Notes under the pieces: model-generated
The model's database searches: none
Seen by the model: the letters and a program-made list of their open reading frames with translations, nothing else
What the model was told of the DNA's origin: nothing
From: Phycisphaerales bacterium
Lineage (GTDB): Bacteria > Planctomycetota > Phycisphaerae > Phycisphaerales > SM1A02
Reading direction: 5' to 3'
Length of the DNA: 64,000 nt
NCBI GenBank assembly: GCA_028278245.1
Contig: JANQEQ010000168.1
Coordinates: 1-64,000 of the forward strand
Position numbers and translations under genes: made by a program
Part shown: positions 54,119 to 62,179 of the stretch, piece by piece
Layout: each line of letters opens with the position of its first letter
Numbering within the stretch: position 1 is the stretch's first letter

Positions 54119-54576
54119 ATCTCATCATTCATCCCTCCGGATGGTGGAATGCTGTCGGCTGCAGCACATAATGCCAAGTAATATTCCTCCACGTCCATCC
54201 CCAACAGCGTAGCGCCAAAGATCTCGGCGTCGGCTGATGTTGACAGATCGCCGTAGTTGATATCGACGATGTGATAGGCAATCAGCAGCGGCAGGATCTC
54301 AGGTTGATTTTCAAAACAGGGGTGAACGAAAAGACAATACCCATCCTGGGATCGTTCTCCCAACCTCTGCGCAAAAGCAAACTCTCCCGGACGAAGCGGC
54401 TCACTGTCGAACCGCAAACCGACGGCGTAGCGCACAATCGCTCGATCATCAAGAATGCGAAACATCGTATTGAGGTCGATGTGAGGGCCGTATTTGTTTC
54501 GGGCAGCTTGTCCTATGTTGATCAGATGATCGTGCAGTGCGTTTCGAGCATCTTCTTCGGTCAACTTACGTGCCAT
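54115..54576 (-). CDS. Conserved-looking hypothetical protein
   Basis: 153 residues, soluble, acidic, no signal. I do not recognise a family. Pattern: ARKLTEEDARNALHDHLINI (helical start), DLNTMFRILDDRAIVRYAVG, FAQRLGERSQDGYCLFVHPC, DSIPPSGGMNDEI tail. Balanced codon use and an unbroken frame support a real gene. It converges with the DUF1080 lipoprotein, their stop codons overlapping by 4 bases. Confidence 0.7.
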   Translation of the reverse strand: MARKLTEEDARNALHDHLINIGQAARNKYGPHIDLNTMFRILDDRAIVRYAVGLRFDSEPLRPGEFAFAQRLGERSQDGYCLFVHPCFENQPEILPLLIAYHIVDINYGDLSTSADAEIFGATLLGMDVEEYYLALCAAADSIPPSGGMNDEI

Positions 54577-54782
54577 GAGTATGAGTATATTGTTACTGCG
54601 GATAATTAGTCATTCAAGGGATCACGAAACGACGGCGTGATTTATTCGGATAAGGGCTTCAGTTGGACACACCTAGATACACTGTGGCTCATCGTAACTT
54701 TGACACAGGTAGCAGGGACAGAGACGCGTACCTTCGGCATACGGTGTAGCGTACGATGTGCCTGACGAGAAATCGGACATCT

Positions 54783-54984
54783 TCAGCGTATCATGGGGAG
54801 ATACCTGTACGCAGAGCCCACAACGGATGCGTGCAGCGAGAATAATGGTTCAGGACCAGCACCCGGGGGGCGAATCAACCTTGCCGCGTTCTGTGATGAA
54901 CGTGACAGTTGATACGCCCCGCCGAGTCCGGCTCCCAGTATCAGCCCACCAAACCAAGTAAGGAGAAAACTTAGCGGCGATCAT
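54783..54984 (-). pseudogene. Frameshifted small membrane protein downstream of the HAO-like gene
   Basis: The 447-base gap 54577-55023 holds no intact gene, but a minus-strand frame from an ATG at 54984-54982 reads MIAAKF and then loses coherence at a T4 run (AAAA at 54966-54969, plus strand). Dropping one T joins it to an open frame encoding LLTWFGGLILGAGLGGAYQL then SRSSQNAARLIRPPGAGPEP to a stop at 54783-54785. The joined product, about 66 residues with one membrane helix, sits 39 bases behind the octaheme gene on the same strand. It is either a recent frameshift or a sequencing indel. No family is recognised. Confidence 0.4.
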
Positions 54985-55023
54985 AGTGGGCCATAGCAAA
55001 GAAATCTCTCTGCGAATTTTAAA

Positions 55024-56535
55024 TCACTTGTCGTAGCGTGCCTTGAACTCCTTGGCGGCTTCCTTGCGTCGGGCCACTTCAGCCGGATCCATCTTCCCGA
55101 GGAACCACTTGTGATCATCTGAATTCAGGACTTCATCCAGCTTGACCGCCAGAGCATCCGCGGCTTTCGATCGAGCTTCATCACCTGATTCATGGGCTTC
55201 CTCGATCAACTCACGGAGTGCCGGGACGTAATGAGTGTAAAACGTCTTGGCCACGTCATACGTACCATGCCAGTGGGTATAGTCCGGACCCATCATCGAT
55301 GCGCCGTGACGGGCACGACGGCCTTCGTGATGCCAGAGTTCCCACCACGCCCAGTCAACATCATGGGTGAAACCGACGGTCGGTAGTTCCTTGGCCGGTT
55401 TGGCCAGAGCGTATAACGCTTTACCAGGTTTGGCGAACTTATCGTTGTACAGATGGACGAGTGAGTCATACTGCATGTAGAAGTTGTCAATCCAACCCTG
55501 GTTGTGGCAACTCAGGCATACGTCATGCATGTTCTGACGACGAACCTGCCAGGGGACATTGGCGCCAGGCAGACCCATCTTGGCATCAGAGACTTCAGGA
55601 CGCACGGAAATATCCGGTCGGTTATTCCAACTGATGCGCATCCCGATGTCATGGGTGATGGGCTGATTCTTCGTGGCGGACATGTGACAGGTGGCGCACG
55701 TCGGAGCGTGCCAGTAATCTTCACCGACAACCCACTTGGAGCTGTCCATGTTCATCTTGTCCATGTTGGCACGAAAAGCGATACCGTGCTTGGACTCTTC
55801 GTAGATCTCCTTCTGGGGGTGATCTGGTCCGATGTGACACTTGCCGCAATTGTCAGGGTGACGTGCCTGCTCGGCAGAAAATGTATGTCGGCTGTGGCAG
55901 GCTGAGCATGAGCCCTCAGAACCATCCGGGTTGATTCGACCGATTCCCGTATTGGGCCAGGTTGCGGGATCCAGCGTGCCTCCGGGGAGAACCTTGACCT
56001 GAGAACCGTGACATTGCCAGCAACCGTTGACGGCGGCTGAGGAGTTGCCTTCCGGGAAACCGGGGGTCACAAAGGCGCGATTCCCCTCCACCACCTCGGC
56101 GAGAACGTTATCGAGTGATCCGAGAATCCTGCCACCCTTGGCATGGTGCGAGCCGATAAATTCCTCGACCTCTGCTTCATGACAACGAGCACAGTCCTTC
56201 GGGCTGACGATGATCGAGATCCGCTGGTCGTAGTGATTCATAACGTCAGGATCATCTCGCTCGGCCGCATGACACTCGAAGCAGCCGACATTTGCACCGT
56301 GGTGTTTGGATTCGCCCCACATTTGATAGAGTGCGGGACTTTCCTTCTTGTGACACTCGATACATTCGATCGACTCATCACTCATGGTGGCCAGGCCGAA
56401 TGGGCCAGCCACCGCTGCCGGTGCTAATGCAGCAGTTACAGTGGTTGAAGCTGGTGGGGATGAACCTGCCATGACGGCTGCCAGAGACAGGCCGCAACAG
56501 GCAAGAAATCCCAGCACATACGTTTTTCGTTTCAT
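55024..56535 (-). CDS. Octaheme cytochrome c, hydroxylamine oxidoreductase-like
   Basis: 503 residues from the ATG at 56535, preceded by GGAGG; signal peptide follows. Eight CxxCH sites (CIECH, CFECH, CARCH, CWQCH, CSACH, CGKCH, CATCH, CLSCH), no CxxCK, so it differs from NrfA and from octaheme tetrathionate/nitrite reductases that use Lys ligation. The C-terminal WHHEGRRARHGASMMGPDY segment followed by THWHG is typical of the HAO family. Bacterial HAO homologues either oxidise hydroxylamine or hydrazine (with a Tyr-crosslinked heme) or reduce nitrite/hydroxylamine to ammonia (without it). Operon partners that handle quinol favour reduction. Periplasmic. Last complete gene of the four-gene operon. 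Confidence 0.9.
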   Translation of the reverse strand: MKRKTYVLGFLACCGLSLAAVMAGSSPPASTTVTAALAPAAVAGPFGLATMSDESIECIECHKKESPALYQMWGESKHHGANVGCFECHAAERDDPDVMNHYDQRISIIVSPKDCARCHEAEVEEFIGSHHAKGGRILGSLDNVLAEVVEGNRAFVTPGFPEGNSSAAVNGCWQCHGSQVKVLPGGTLDPATWPNTGIGRINPDGSEGSCSACHSRHTFSAEQARHPDNCGKCHIGPDHPQKEIYEESKHGIAFRANMDKMNMDSSKWVVGEDYWHAPTCATCHMSATKNQPITHDIGMRISWNNRPDISVRPEVSDAKMGLPGANVPWQVRRQNMHDVCLSCHNQGWIDNFYMQYDSLVHLYNDKFAKPGKALYALAKPAKELPTVGFTHDVDWAWWELWHHEGRRARHGASMMGPDYTHWHGTYDVAKTFYTHYVPALRELIEEAHESGDEARSKAADALAVKLDEVLNSDDHKWFLGKMDPAEVARRKEAAKEFKARYDK

Positions 56536-56584
56536 AACAGAATCCTCCAAACCAAAAGGAATTTTCATGTAGTCATCAATGTGG

Positions 56585-57808
56585 TTAATCCTGAGTAGCA
56601 ATCTCAAACGGTTGGTCGTATGTCAATCTCCCGGAAAGAACCGGGATCGTAACCCTTACAAAAATAGTGTAGAGCAGAAGGCCAAAAGCCCAGATTCCCA
56701 GACAGACAAGTATCTCATTGATCGTGGGCGTGTATTCCACAATCTCCCCCAGAGGAGATGGAATGAACGCGGGTACAATGAGACCCATTCCTTTTTCAAT
56801 CCAGATGCCGACTATCAAAAAGACGCAGGCGATATTCAAGAGCCGTAGGCTCCGCGTTACGGGAAGGTACAGGATGATTAAAGCCAGCGAATTGAGCACG
56901 ATTGAAGCCCAGATCCAGGGGACCAGTGCGTTGTGACCCAGCAGACCGAAATACAGATATCGGGTGGATGCAATATGCGTTTTCCCTGCGTAAAACTCTG
57001 TGAACAATTCGCTGATGAGGAGAAACATGTTAATCGTCAGAGCAACGAGTACGATTTGTCTCAATAGAAGCAGCGCACTGCGAGGAATGTTGTAGGAGGT
57101 AAATCTCCCGATTACCTGCAACGTAAGAATATTAAACGCAGGTCCGGCAGAGAATGCGGACGCCAGGAATCGCGGTGCAATGATGGCTGAGTTCCAAAAC
57201 GGCCTCGCTCCCAAACCAACGTAAAGAAATGCGGTGACGGTGTGAATGCTGATCGCCCACACAATTGCCACGAACACAAAAGGAATAACGAAAAATGTTT
57301 TGTTCGGCTCTTTTCTACGGTAATCGCAATAAATCAGATACCCGGTAATGTGCAGGTTGAGTAGCAGATAACCATTGAGCACAATGACATCCCATGTCAG
57401 CATCGACAAGGGAAAATTGAAGCGACGCAGGAGGTGTGAGAACCGGTCCGGACGACCAAGATCAACGGTCACAAAGAGCAGGCACATGATGATCGTCGCC
57501 ACGGCCAGTAATTCACCGAAAATCACAAGATCATGCAGGTCTTTATTGCGGTAAATATAAACAGGAATAACCAGCATAACCGCTGCTGCTGCCATGCCAA
57601 CGAGGAATGTGAAGTTGGCAATATAAAGACCCCAGGAAACATGATCAGTCATACCCGTGGTTGCTAAACCGTCCACTAACTGCTTGCAGTATGCATTTAG
57701 TCCCAATAGCGCAATGATCGTAAGACAAAGCATCCACAGGTGATAGCGCCAACCGCCGACAAAGCTGATACGGAAACAGCGATAGAGGAAGGTGAGATAA
57801 TCTCTCAT
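56585..57808 (-). CDS. NrfD/PsrC-type integral membrane quinol oxidoreductase subunit
   Basis: 407 residues with about ten hydrophobic segments, larger than eight-helix NrfD (about 320) and closer to DsrP/HmcC-like members. Typical features are WGLYIANFTFLVGMAAAAVM, LVIFGELLAVATIIMCLLFV, DLGRPDRFSHLLRRFN and ISIHTVTAFLYVGLGARPFW. Such proteins oxidise or reduce quinones and pass electrons to an Fe-S partner. Its start overlaps the Fe-S gene stop by 4 bases; the octaheme gene follows after 49 bases. Confidence 0.93.
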   Translation of the reverse strand: MRDYLTFLYRCFRISFVGGWRYHLWMLCLTIIALLGLNAYCKQLVDGLATTGMTDHVSWGLYIANFTFLVGMAAAAVMLVIPVYIYRNKDLHDLVIFGELLAVATIIMCLLFVTVDLGRPDRFSHLLRRFNFPLSMLTWDVIVLNGYLLLNLHITGYLIYCDYRRKEPNKTFFVIPFVFVAIVWAISIHTVTAFLYVGLGARPFWNSAIIAPRFLASAFSAGPAFNILTLQVIGRFTSYNIPRSALLLLRQIVLVALTINMFLLISELFTEFYAGKTHIASTRYLYFGLLGHNALVPWIWASIVLNSLALIILYLPVTRSLRLLNIACVFLIVGIWIEKGMGLIVPAFIPSPLGEIVEYTPTINEILVCLGIWAFGLLLYTIFVRVTIPVLSGRLTYDQPFEIATQD

Positions 57809-58863
57809 GCCTCACCTCCTGCATCCATCTTTGTTACCTGTACGATTTCGTCAGTTTCTCCTGATCGGAGTTGCGGTCGACGTTCGTCGAAGTAATAGAA
57901 AAACCGAGGCAAGGTACCCGTATCTTCCTTCAACACAAAGATCCGCTTATTGCGAAGGATTTGAGTAACTTCACTTGCCGGATCAAGCACATTGCCGAAT
58001 TTTCTCGCTCCGACCGGGCAGATCTCCAGACATGCAGGCATTTCACCCACCCGGGTTCGGTGAAGACAGTACGTGCATTTTTCCATCACTCCCACGCTAC
58101 GAGGGCGATTGGAAAGATAGCTCATACGGGGATTCAAACGCTTCTGGATGATCTCCGGATCATCCTTGAGTTCCTGCTCCGAGGCATACTTCGGCTGAGA
58201 GAAATTGAACCTGCGAGCCCAGTATGGACAAGCTGCTTCACAATAACGACAACCGATGCACCAGTCATAATCGATGACGACGATGCCATCTGTTTCCTGC
58301 CACGTCGCTTCCACCGGGCAGACCTTGACACATGGCGGATTTGCGCACTGATGGCATTGGATCGGCATGTAGAAATGATCAGGATCAGGAACTGTGGGAC
58401 GTTCGTAGTGATGATTTCCACGCTCAATATCAATCGTTCCCTTGGGCATCTCCAATACACGGATGTATTGCAATTCCGGGTCGCGGCTCTGGTTGTTCTC
58501 CTTGACACACGCATGAACACACTTGCGGCAACCGATGCACCGGCTGAGATTTAATGCGTAGACAAACTCCACGCCATCCATCGGCTTCACATTAGTTAAT
58601 TCAGGGTGAATCTGATAGCGTTCTTCGATCTCCCGGGATATGCGTTCCAGCACCGCAGCCATCTCTTCCTTATCCAACTCCTTGTAGTGCTGCTGAAGGA
58701 ACTTCTCAAGCGAAGTAAGATCCCCGAGTTCAAGTTCAGCATTCAGGAGTGGTTTGAGTGCGGCAGCAACGGCAGCGACTCCAGTGGCTGCGACAACTCC
58801 CCGGCGGAGAAATCCGCGTCGGCTCATCGAAGCTGCGGGAGGTGTGCTGTCAGGCTGGCTCAT
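57805..58863 (-). CDS. Tat-exported 4Fe-4S ferredoxin-like electron transfer subunit (NrfC/DsrO type)
   Basis: 352 residues. Tat signal SRRGFLRRGVVAATG. Cys clusters for four [4Fe-4S] centres: CIGCRKCVHAC, CHQCANPPCVKVCP, CIGCRYCEAACP and CTYCLHRT...CLEICP. This is the classic NrfC/HybA/DsrO layout with an extra region between Tat signal and clusters (about 45-100). It couples the NrfD-like membrane protein to the periplasmic cytochromes. Four-base overlaps on both sides (tetraheme upstream, NrfD downstream) show tight translational coupling and one complex. Confidence 0.94.
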   Translation of the reverse strand: MSQPDSTPPAASMSRRGFLRRGVVAATGVAAVAAALKPLLNAELELGDLTSLEKFLQQHYKELDKEEMAAVLERISREIEERYQIHPELTNVKPMDGVEFVYALNLSRCIGCRKCVHACVKENNQSRDPELQYIRVLEMPKGTIDIERGNHHYERPTVPDPDHFYMPIQCHQCANPPCVKVCPVEATWQETDGIVVIDYDWCIGCRYCEAACPYWARRFNFSQPKYASEQELKDDPEIIQKRLNPRMSYLSNRPRSVGVMEKCTYCLHRTRVGEMPACLEICPVGARKFGNVLDPASEVTQILRNKRIFVLKEDTGTLPRFFYYFDERRPQLRSGETDEIVQVTKMDAGGEA

Positions 58864-59618
58864 TCATCGCCCCTTTTTTCAGACTCCGCTGGCGCATCAG
58901 GAGCTTCATTCTGTGGGAGATTGTCGTGATCTTCCTTTGGAGTAGTGTGGAGTTCAATCTGCCACTTTCGCAGCGGATCAACATGCTCGATCTCACCACC
59001 GTGGAGTATTTCATGCTCCATTTTGTTCATGCGCAGTGTATTGGGGCCTGGTAAAGGCGGGTGCAACTCGTAAGCTGGCGCGTGAGGATCATGACATTCT
59101 GAACACTTCAGACGATGTTGCTGAGGCGAGGTGGGATCCCAACTACCGAGTGATTTACCATGCATTCCCATCTGCCAATCACGGTATGTTGGACCGTGAC
59201 ATTTAGCGCAGAGTCGCGCCACTTCTGTAAATGGAATGGAACGATTCCCCCGGAGTGCCAGGCGCTCACGATCTTCCTGGTCGTGACAGTTATAGCAACG
59301 ATCATTGATTCCGTGATCCAGCACAATATGTCTGTGCTGCGTGAGATTGGATGCGTGTTCATCCGGTGAACTGAATAGCCTGTGGCATTCATTGCAACGA
59401 AGTGTAAATCCACCAATCTTAGTCACCGGCTCATCCGTTTGAATGAATCGCATCGGCAGAGGGAGCAGTTCTCGATTTTCGATTTGTGGTGTCATTGCAG
59501 AGGGTACGTCAACAGAGCCCGATCCCAACAGAAACCACACCACCAATCCTAAAAAGCAGATCGCAATGACGATCTCAATCGCGCTAAAGGCTTTTCTTCC
59601 TGATGAAGATGCTGTCAT
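58860..59618 (-). CDS. Membrane-anchored tetraheme cytochrome c
   Basis: 252 residues: N-terminal membrane helix (AIEIVIAICFLGLVVWFLLG), then four CxxCH heme sites (CNECH, CYNCH, CAKCH, CSECH) with additional His for bis-His ligation (HGKSLG, HDPHAP). An acidic, Pro-rich C-terminal tail follows (PKEDHDNLPQNEAPDAPAES). It resembles neither NrfH/NapC (different spacing) nor NrfB. Probably an electron conduit between the Fe-S protein and the octaheme enzyme. First gene of the operon; promoter and operator-like sites lie in the divergent region upstream. Confidence 0.9.
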   Translation of the reverse strand: MTASSSGRKAFSAIEIVIAICFLGLVVWFLLGSGSVDVPSAMTPQIENRELLPLPMRFIQTDEPVTKIGGFTLRCNECHRLFSSPDEHASNLTQHRHIVLDHGINDRCYNCHDQEDRERLALRGNRSIPFTEVARLCAKCHGPTYRDWQMGMHGKSLGSWDPTSPQQHRLKCSECHDPHAPAYELHPPLPGPNTLRMNKMEHEILHGGEIEHVDPLRKWQIELHTTPKEDHDNLPQNEAPDAPAESEKRGDE

Positions 59619-59651
59619 TGAGTCACCCTGGAACTTTTAAAACACATTTTC

Positions 59652-59665
59652 ATCGAGAGATCGAT
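59652..59665. promoter_or_regulatory. Inverted repeat in the leader of the cytochrome operon
   Basis: ATCGA (59652-59656) and TCGAT (59661-59665) with a 4-base centre, between the -10 box and the start codon of the tetraheme gene. Possible operator or leader hairpin. Confidence 0.3.
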
Positions 59666-59678
59666 ATTGAGCGGTAGC

Positions 59679-59707
59679 AATGTAAAGGGAAATGAAAACA
59701 AAATCAA
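59679..59707 (-). promoter_or_regulatory. Sigma-70 promoter of the tetraheme - NrfCD - HAO operon
   Basis: On the minus strand: -35 TTGATT (59702-59707), 17-base spacer, -10 TACATT (59679-59684). Predicted start about 50 bases before the tetraheme start codon. Confidence 0.55.
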
Positions 59708-59724
59708 GAATTGCGGGTAATTGA

Positions 59725-59754
59725 TTCTGAATTTCAATTAGAAATCGTTATAAT
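59725..59754 (+). promoter_or_regulatory. Regulator promoter with overlapping imperfect palindrome
   Basis: -10 TATAAT at 59749-59754 (perfect) with TTCTGA (59725-59730) 18 bases upstream as a weak -35. The imperfect palindrome TTCTGAATTTCAATTAGAA (59725-59743) covers the -35 and most of the spacer, and lies just upstream of the divergent operon promoter. This is a typical place for an Rrf2/NsrR-type operator controlling both directions. Confidence 0.5.
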
Positions 59755-59825
59755 GCATCAGAGAAGTGCTACACTGCTCTAGTGGATGTTGACATCTGTA
59801 TCCACACGAACTGAGGTGGCTGACG

Positions 59826-60257
59826 ATGTATGGAAAACAAGCAGGGTATGCCATTGCGGCCATGATCGGTCTGACCCAGGCTTATTACAACGGCAACTCG
59901 CGGCTCTCCGCCAGCGAAATCGCCACTTCACGAAATTTACCCTCACCCACAGTTGCCAAGGTCTTGTCAATTCTCTCCCAGGCAGGGTTGATCAAGGGCG
60001 CTCCCGGGCCAGGTGGTGGTTTCGTTCTCAACCATGATCCCGACGATATCACACTCAATGATGTCGTAATTTTGTTTGAGCGTATGGGAGATTTACACCG
60101 CTGCCCGTTTGATTCCGGTATCTGCAGTGATGAAAATCCATGCCCATTGCATGAAAAAATGGTTGCGATACAACATTCGATGAAGCAGTTATTGACTGAA
60201 ACGACTTTCGCTACATTCCGGGACAAGATGCGCCCGCCAGCATCAGGCAGTCATTGA
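59826..60257 (+). CDS. Rrf2 family transcriptional regulator, NsrR/IscR-like
   Basis: 143 residues. Winged-helix Rrf2 domain: MYGKQAGYAIAAMIGLTQAY, SASEIATSRNLPSPTVAKVL (recognition helix region), GLIKGAPGPGGGFVLNHDPD (wing with the family's GxxGG). Three Cys in CPFDSGICSDENPC (C-x6-C-x5-C) are placed like the [2Fe-2S]/[4Fe-4S] ligands of IscR and NsrR, so it probably senses NO, O2 or Fe-S status. Divergent from the HAO-like operon with a palindrome between, so this operon is the most likely target. It could also act on moaA downstream. Confidence 0.92.
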   Translation: MYGKQAGYAIAAMIGLTQAYYNGNSRLSASEIATSRNLPSPTVAKVLSILSQAGLIKGAPGPGGGFVLNHDPDDITLNDVVILFERMGDLHRCPFDSGICSDENPCPLHEKMVAIQHSMKQLLTETTFATFRDKMRPPASGSH

Positions 60258-60312
60258 ATCATCTACCTGACGAGATGAGTTCGATTTGTTACCCTTCATA
60301 TTCCATTCGACA

Positions 60313-60329
60313 TACACCGAAACGGTGTA
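60313..60329 (+). promoter_or_regulatory. Perfect hairpin just before the moaA start codon
   Basis: TACACCG (60313-60319), AAA loop, CGGTGTA (60323-60329), 6 bases before ATG 60336, exactly where a ribosome site should be; no purine-rich Shine-Dalgarno sequence is present. It may be an operator or control translation initiation. It does not resemble the much larger Moco riboswitch. Confidence 0.5.
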
Positions 60330-60335
60330 AGCATA

Positions 60336-61307
60336 ATGCTGACTGATTCCGCAGCACGGTCAATTCGCTATTTGCGTCTCTCGCTCACCAATACGTGTGC
60401 CATGCGCTGTCTGTACTGTCGGGGTAATTTTGAGATCCCCTCTCGTGGGCAGGAAAAACTCAGTATTGAAACCATCGAGCAACTCGTCAGGCACCTTGTG
60501 CAAAATCACGGATTACGCAAGGTGCGCCTGACCGGGGGTGAACCCACAAACCACAAGGATTTTCTCCAGTACATTCGACGACTCAGCGCTATCGATGGAT
60601 TGGAGGAATTAGCGATGACAACCAATGGGCTCAATTTGGCACTTTTGGCTGATCGTCTCGCAGAAGCAGGTCTTAACCGAGTCAATATCAGTCTGGATTC
60701 ACTGGACAAAGAGAGATTTGCGATAATCACAGGTGTGGATGGCCTTTCAAAGATAATTGCCGGAATTGATGCTGCGATTCAGGCGAAACTTATGCCGGTC
60801 AAACTCAACACCGTGGCACTTCGAAACCAGAATGATGATGAGTTGCAGGATTTGGTACGTTTCGCCGCCGAGCGCAATTTGATCATCCGGTTTATCGAAT
60901 TGATGCCGATGGGTCCACTGGCTGATCAATGGTCTGAGCGTTACATATCCACCGATGAAATGTTCGCGCGGCTCGATCCGATCATCGTGAATGACTACCC
61001 AGAACCACGGAAGTCAGCCGCTTCGCATTACCACCAACTCACGCTTGATGACGGTAAGAAAGTCACAGTCGGCGTCATCTCAGCGATGAGTCATCCATTT
61101 TGTGATCAGTGTGATCGCATACGTATCACGACTGACGGCCGCTTGTATCCCTGCCTGATGGATGACAAACAACAGAAAATGTTACCTGCACTCCAGCCGA
61201 CATTTGATGCTGATCGATTCGATGCACTCTTGAAAGCTGGACTACGCAACAAGGCTCCCGAACACCCCGCCGTTGGATCGGAGATGATGGTTGAAATTGG
61301 GGGGTAA
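60336..61307 (+). CDS. moaA: GTP 3',8-cyclase (molybdenum cofactor biosynthesis)
   Basis: 323 residues. Radical-SAM cluster CAMRCLYC (CxxxCxxC), the GTP-side cluster CDQCDRIRITTDGRLYPC, and the conserved C-terminal Gly-Gly (VEIGG). Also RKVRLTGGEPTNHKDF and TTNGLNLALLADRLAEAGLN. It converts GTP to the 8-carbon intermediate that MoaC turns into cyclic pyranopterin monophosphate. moaC and mogA are found at the right end on the opposite strand. It follows the Rrf2 regulator by 78 bases. Confidence 0.96.
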   Translation: MLTDSAARSIRYLRLSLTNTCAMRCLYCRGNFEIPSRGQEKLSIETIEQLVRHLVQNHGLRKVRLTGGEPTNHKDFLQYIRRLSAIDGLEELAMTTNGLNLALLADRLAEAGLNRVNISLDSLDKERFAIITGVDGLSKIIAGIDAAIQAKLMPVKLNTVALRNQNDDELQDLVRFAAERNLIIRFIELMPMGPLADQWSERYISTDEMFARLDPIIVNDYPEPRKSAASHYHQLTLDDGKKVTVGVISAMSHPFCDQCDRIRITTDGRLYPCLMDDKQQKMLPALQPTFDADRFDALLKAGLRNKAPEHPAVGSEMMVEIGG

Positions 61308-61587
61308 ACATGTCTGAAGTCCAGAAGCCAAAACAGTGCTTCTCCATACCCTGCAACTGATTCAATCAGAATGACCGGGTACTCAGCGATAAATATGAAT
61401 CTGTAGCCTAAGAGAATGCAATCCGGGATTGACAACCATTGATGATCTGCACCCCAGAATGTATCAAAGGGTGGATTAGAGGTAGCACTTACCCATCATC
61501 CTCAAGCTCGAGTTAACTGCTTGACATCAGCATCTCCATATATTTGAATGGATTATCATTTCCCGGGACCAACACCAGGAGTCATTC

Positions 61588-62157
61588 GTGAGCGCAACAC
61601 AATGTCTCAGAGATGAGCATCAGAATATTTTGAAAGCTTTGGTATGTTTTGATGTGGCATTGGGCAAGGCACGCACCGGGAAAATAGTCACCAAAGATGT
61701 TTTTGGTCCGTTTATTGAGTTTTTTCAGCGCTATGCGGATCATTGTCACCATGCCAAGGAAGAAGATTGCCTCTTCCCCTGCATTGATGCCTGTTATTCG
61801 GACGAAATGAAGCGACAGATGCAAGTTCTGCTTGATGAGCACGTGCGTGCTCGTCAACTTGTAAAACTCATGACTGAGAACCTGGATGAAGCCGACGCTG
61901 GCGATCCTTTTGCAACCACGATCTTTCTTGACCAGGCACAAAATTACCGTGATCTCATCATCGGACACATCGGCGGAGAGGATTTCCGCCTGTTCATCCT
62001 GGCGGACCAAACAATTACCGGCGATGAATTGAGGAATCTGAACATTGCCTACCAGGAAATGATTGAACAAGAAGAGCAAAAAACAATCGTGACCGAAAGC
62101 GAAGCGTTCCTCGAGCGCATGCTGTCTCAATATGGATCTTCCCCATCTGAATGTTGA
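61588..62157 (+). CDS. Hemerythrin-like (HHE) domain protein
   Basis: 189 residues from a GTG at 61588 preceded by CCAGGAG. Iron-ligand pattern: LRDEHQNILKAL, YADHCHHAKEEDCLFPCID, LLDEHVRARQLVKLM, and FRLFILADQTI closing helix. One HHE domain (about 5-150) plus a short helical tail. Such proteins bind O2 or NO at a di-iron centre or repair nitrosylated iron sites (YtfE/Ric-like). Next to an NsrR-like regulator and an HAO-like operon, NO handling is the more attractive reading, but inferred. Confidence 0.87.
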   Translation: MSATQCLRDEHQNILKALVCFDVALGKARTGKIVTKDVFGPFIEFFQRYADHCHHAKEEDCLFPCIDACYSDEMKRQMQVLLDEHVRARQLVKLMTENLDEADAGDPFATTIFLDQAQNYRDLIIGHIGGEDFRLFILADQTITGDELRNLNIAYQEMIEQEEQKTIVTESEAFLERMLSQYGSSPSEC

Positions 62158-62179
62158 TCTTCACATTACGCTGGATTTT

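Noticed and set aside
54758-54961. 67-codon plus-strand frame in the gap behind the HAO-like gene
   Set aside because: It is antisense to the more convincing frameshifted membrane-protein frame and has no family-like features.
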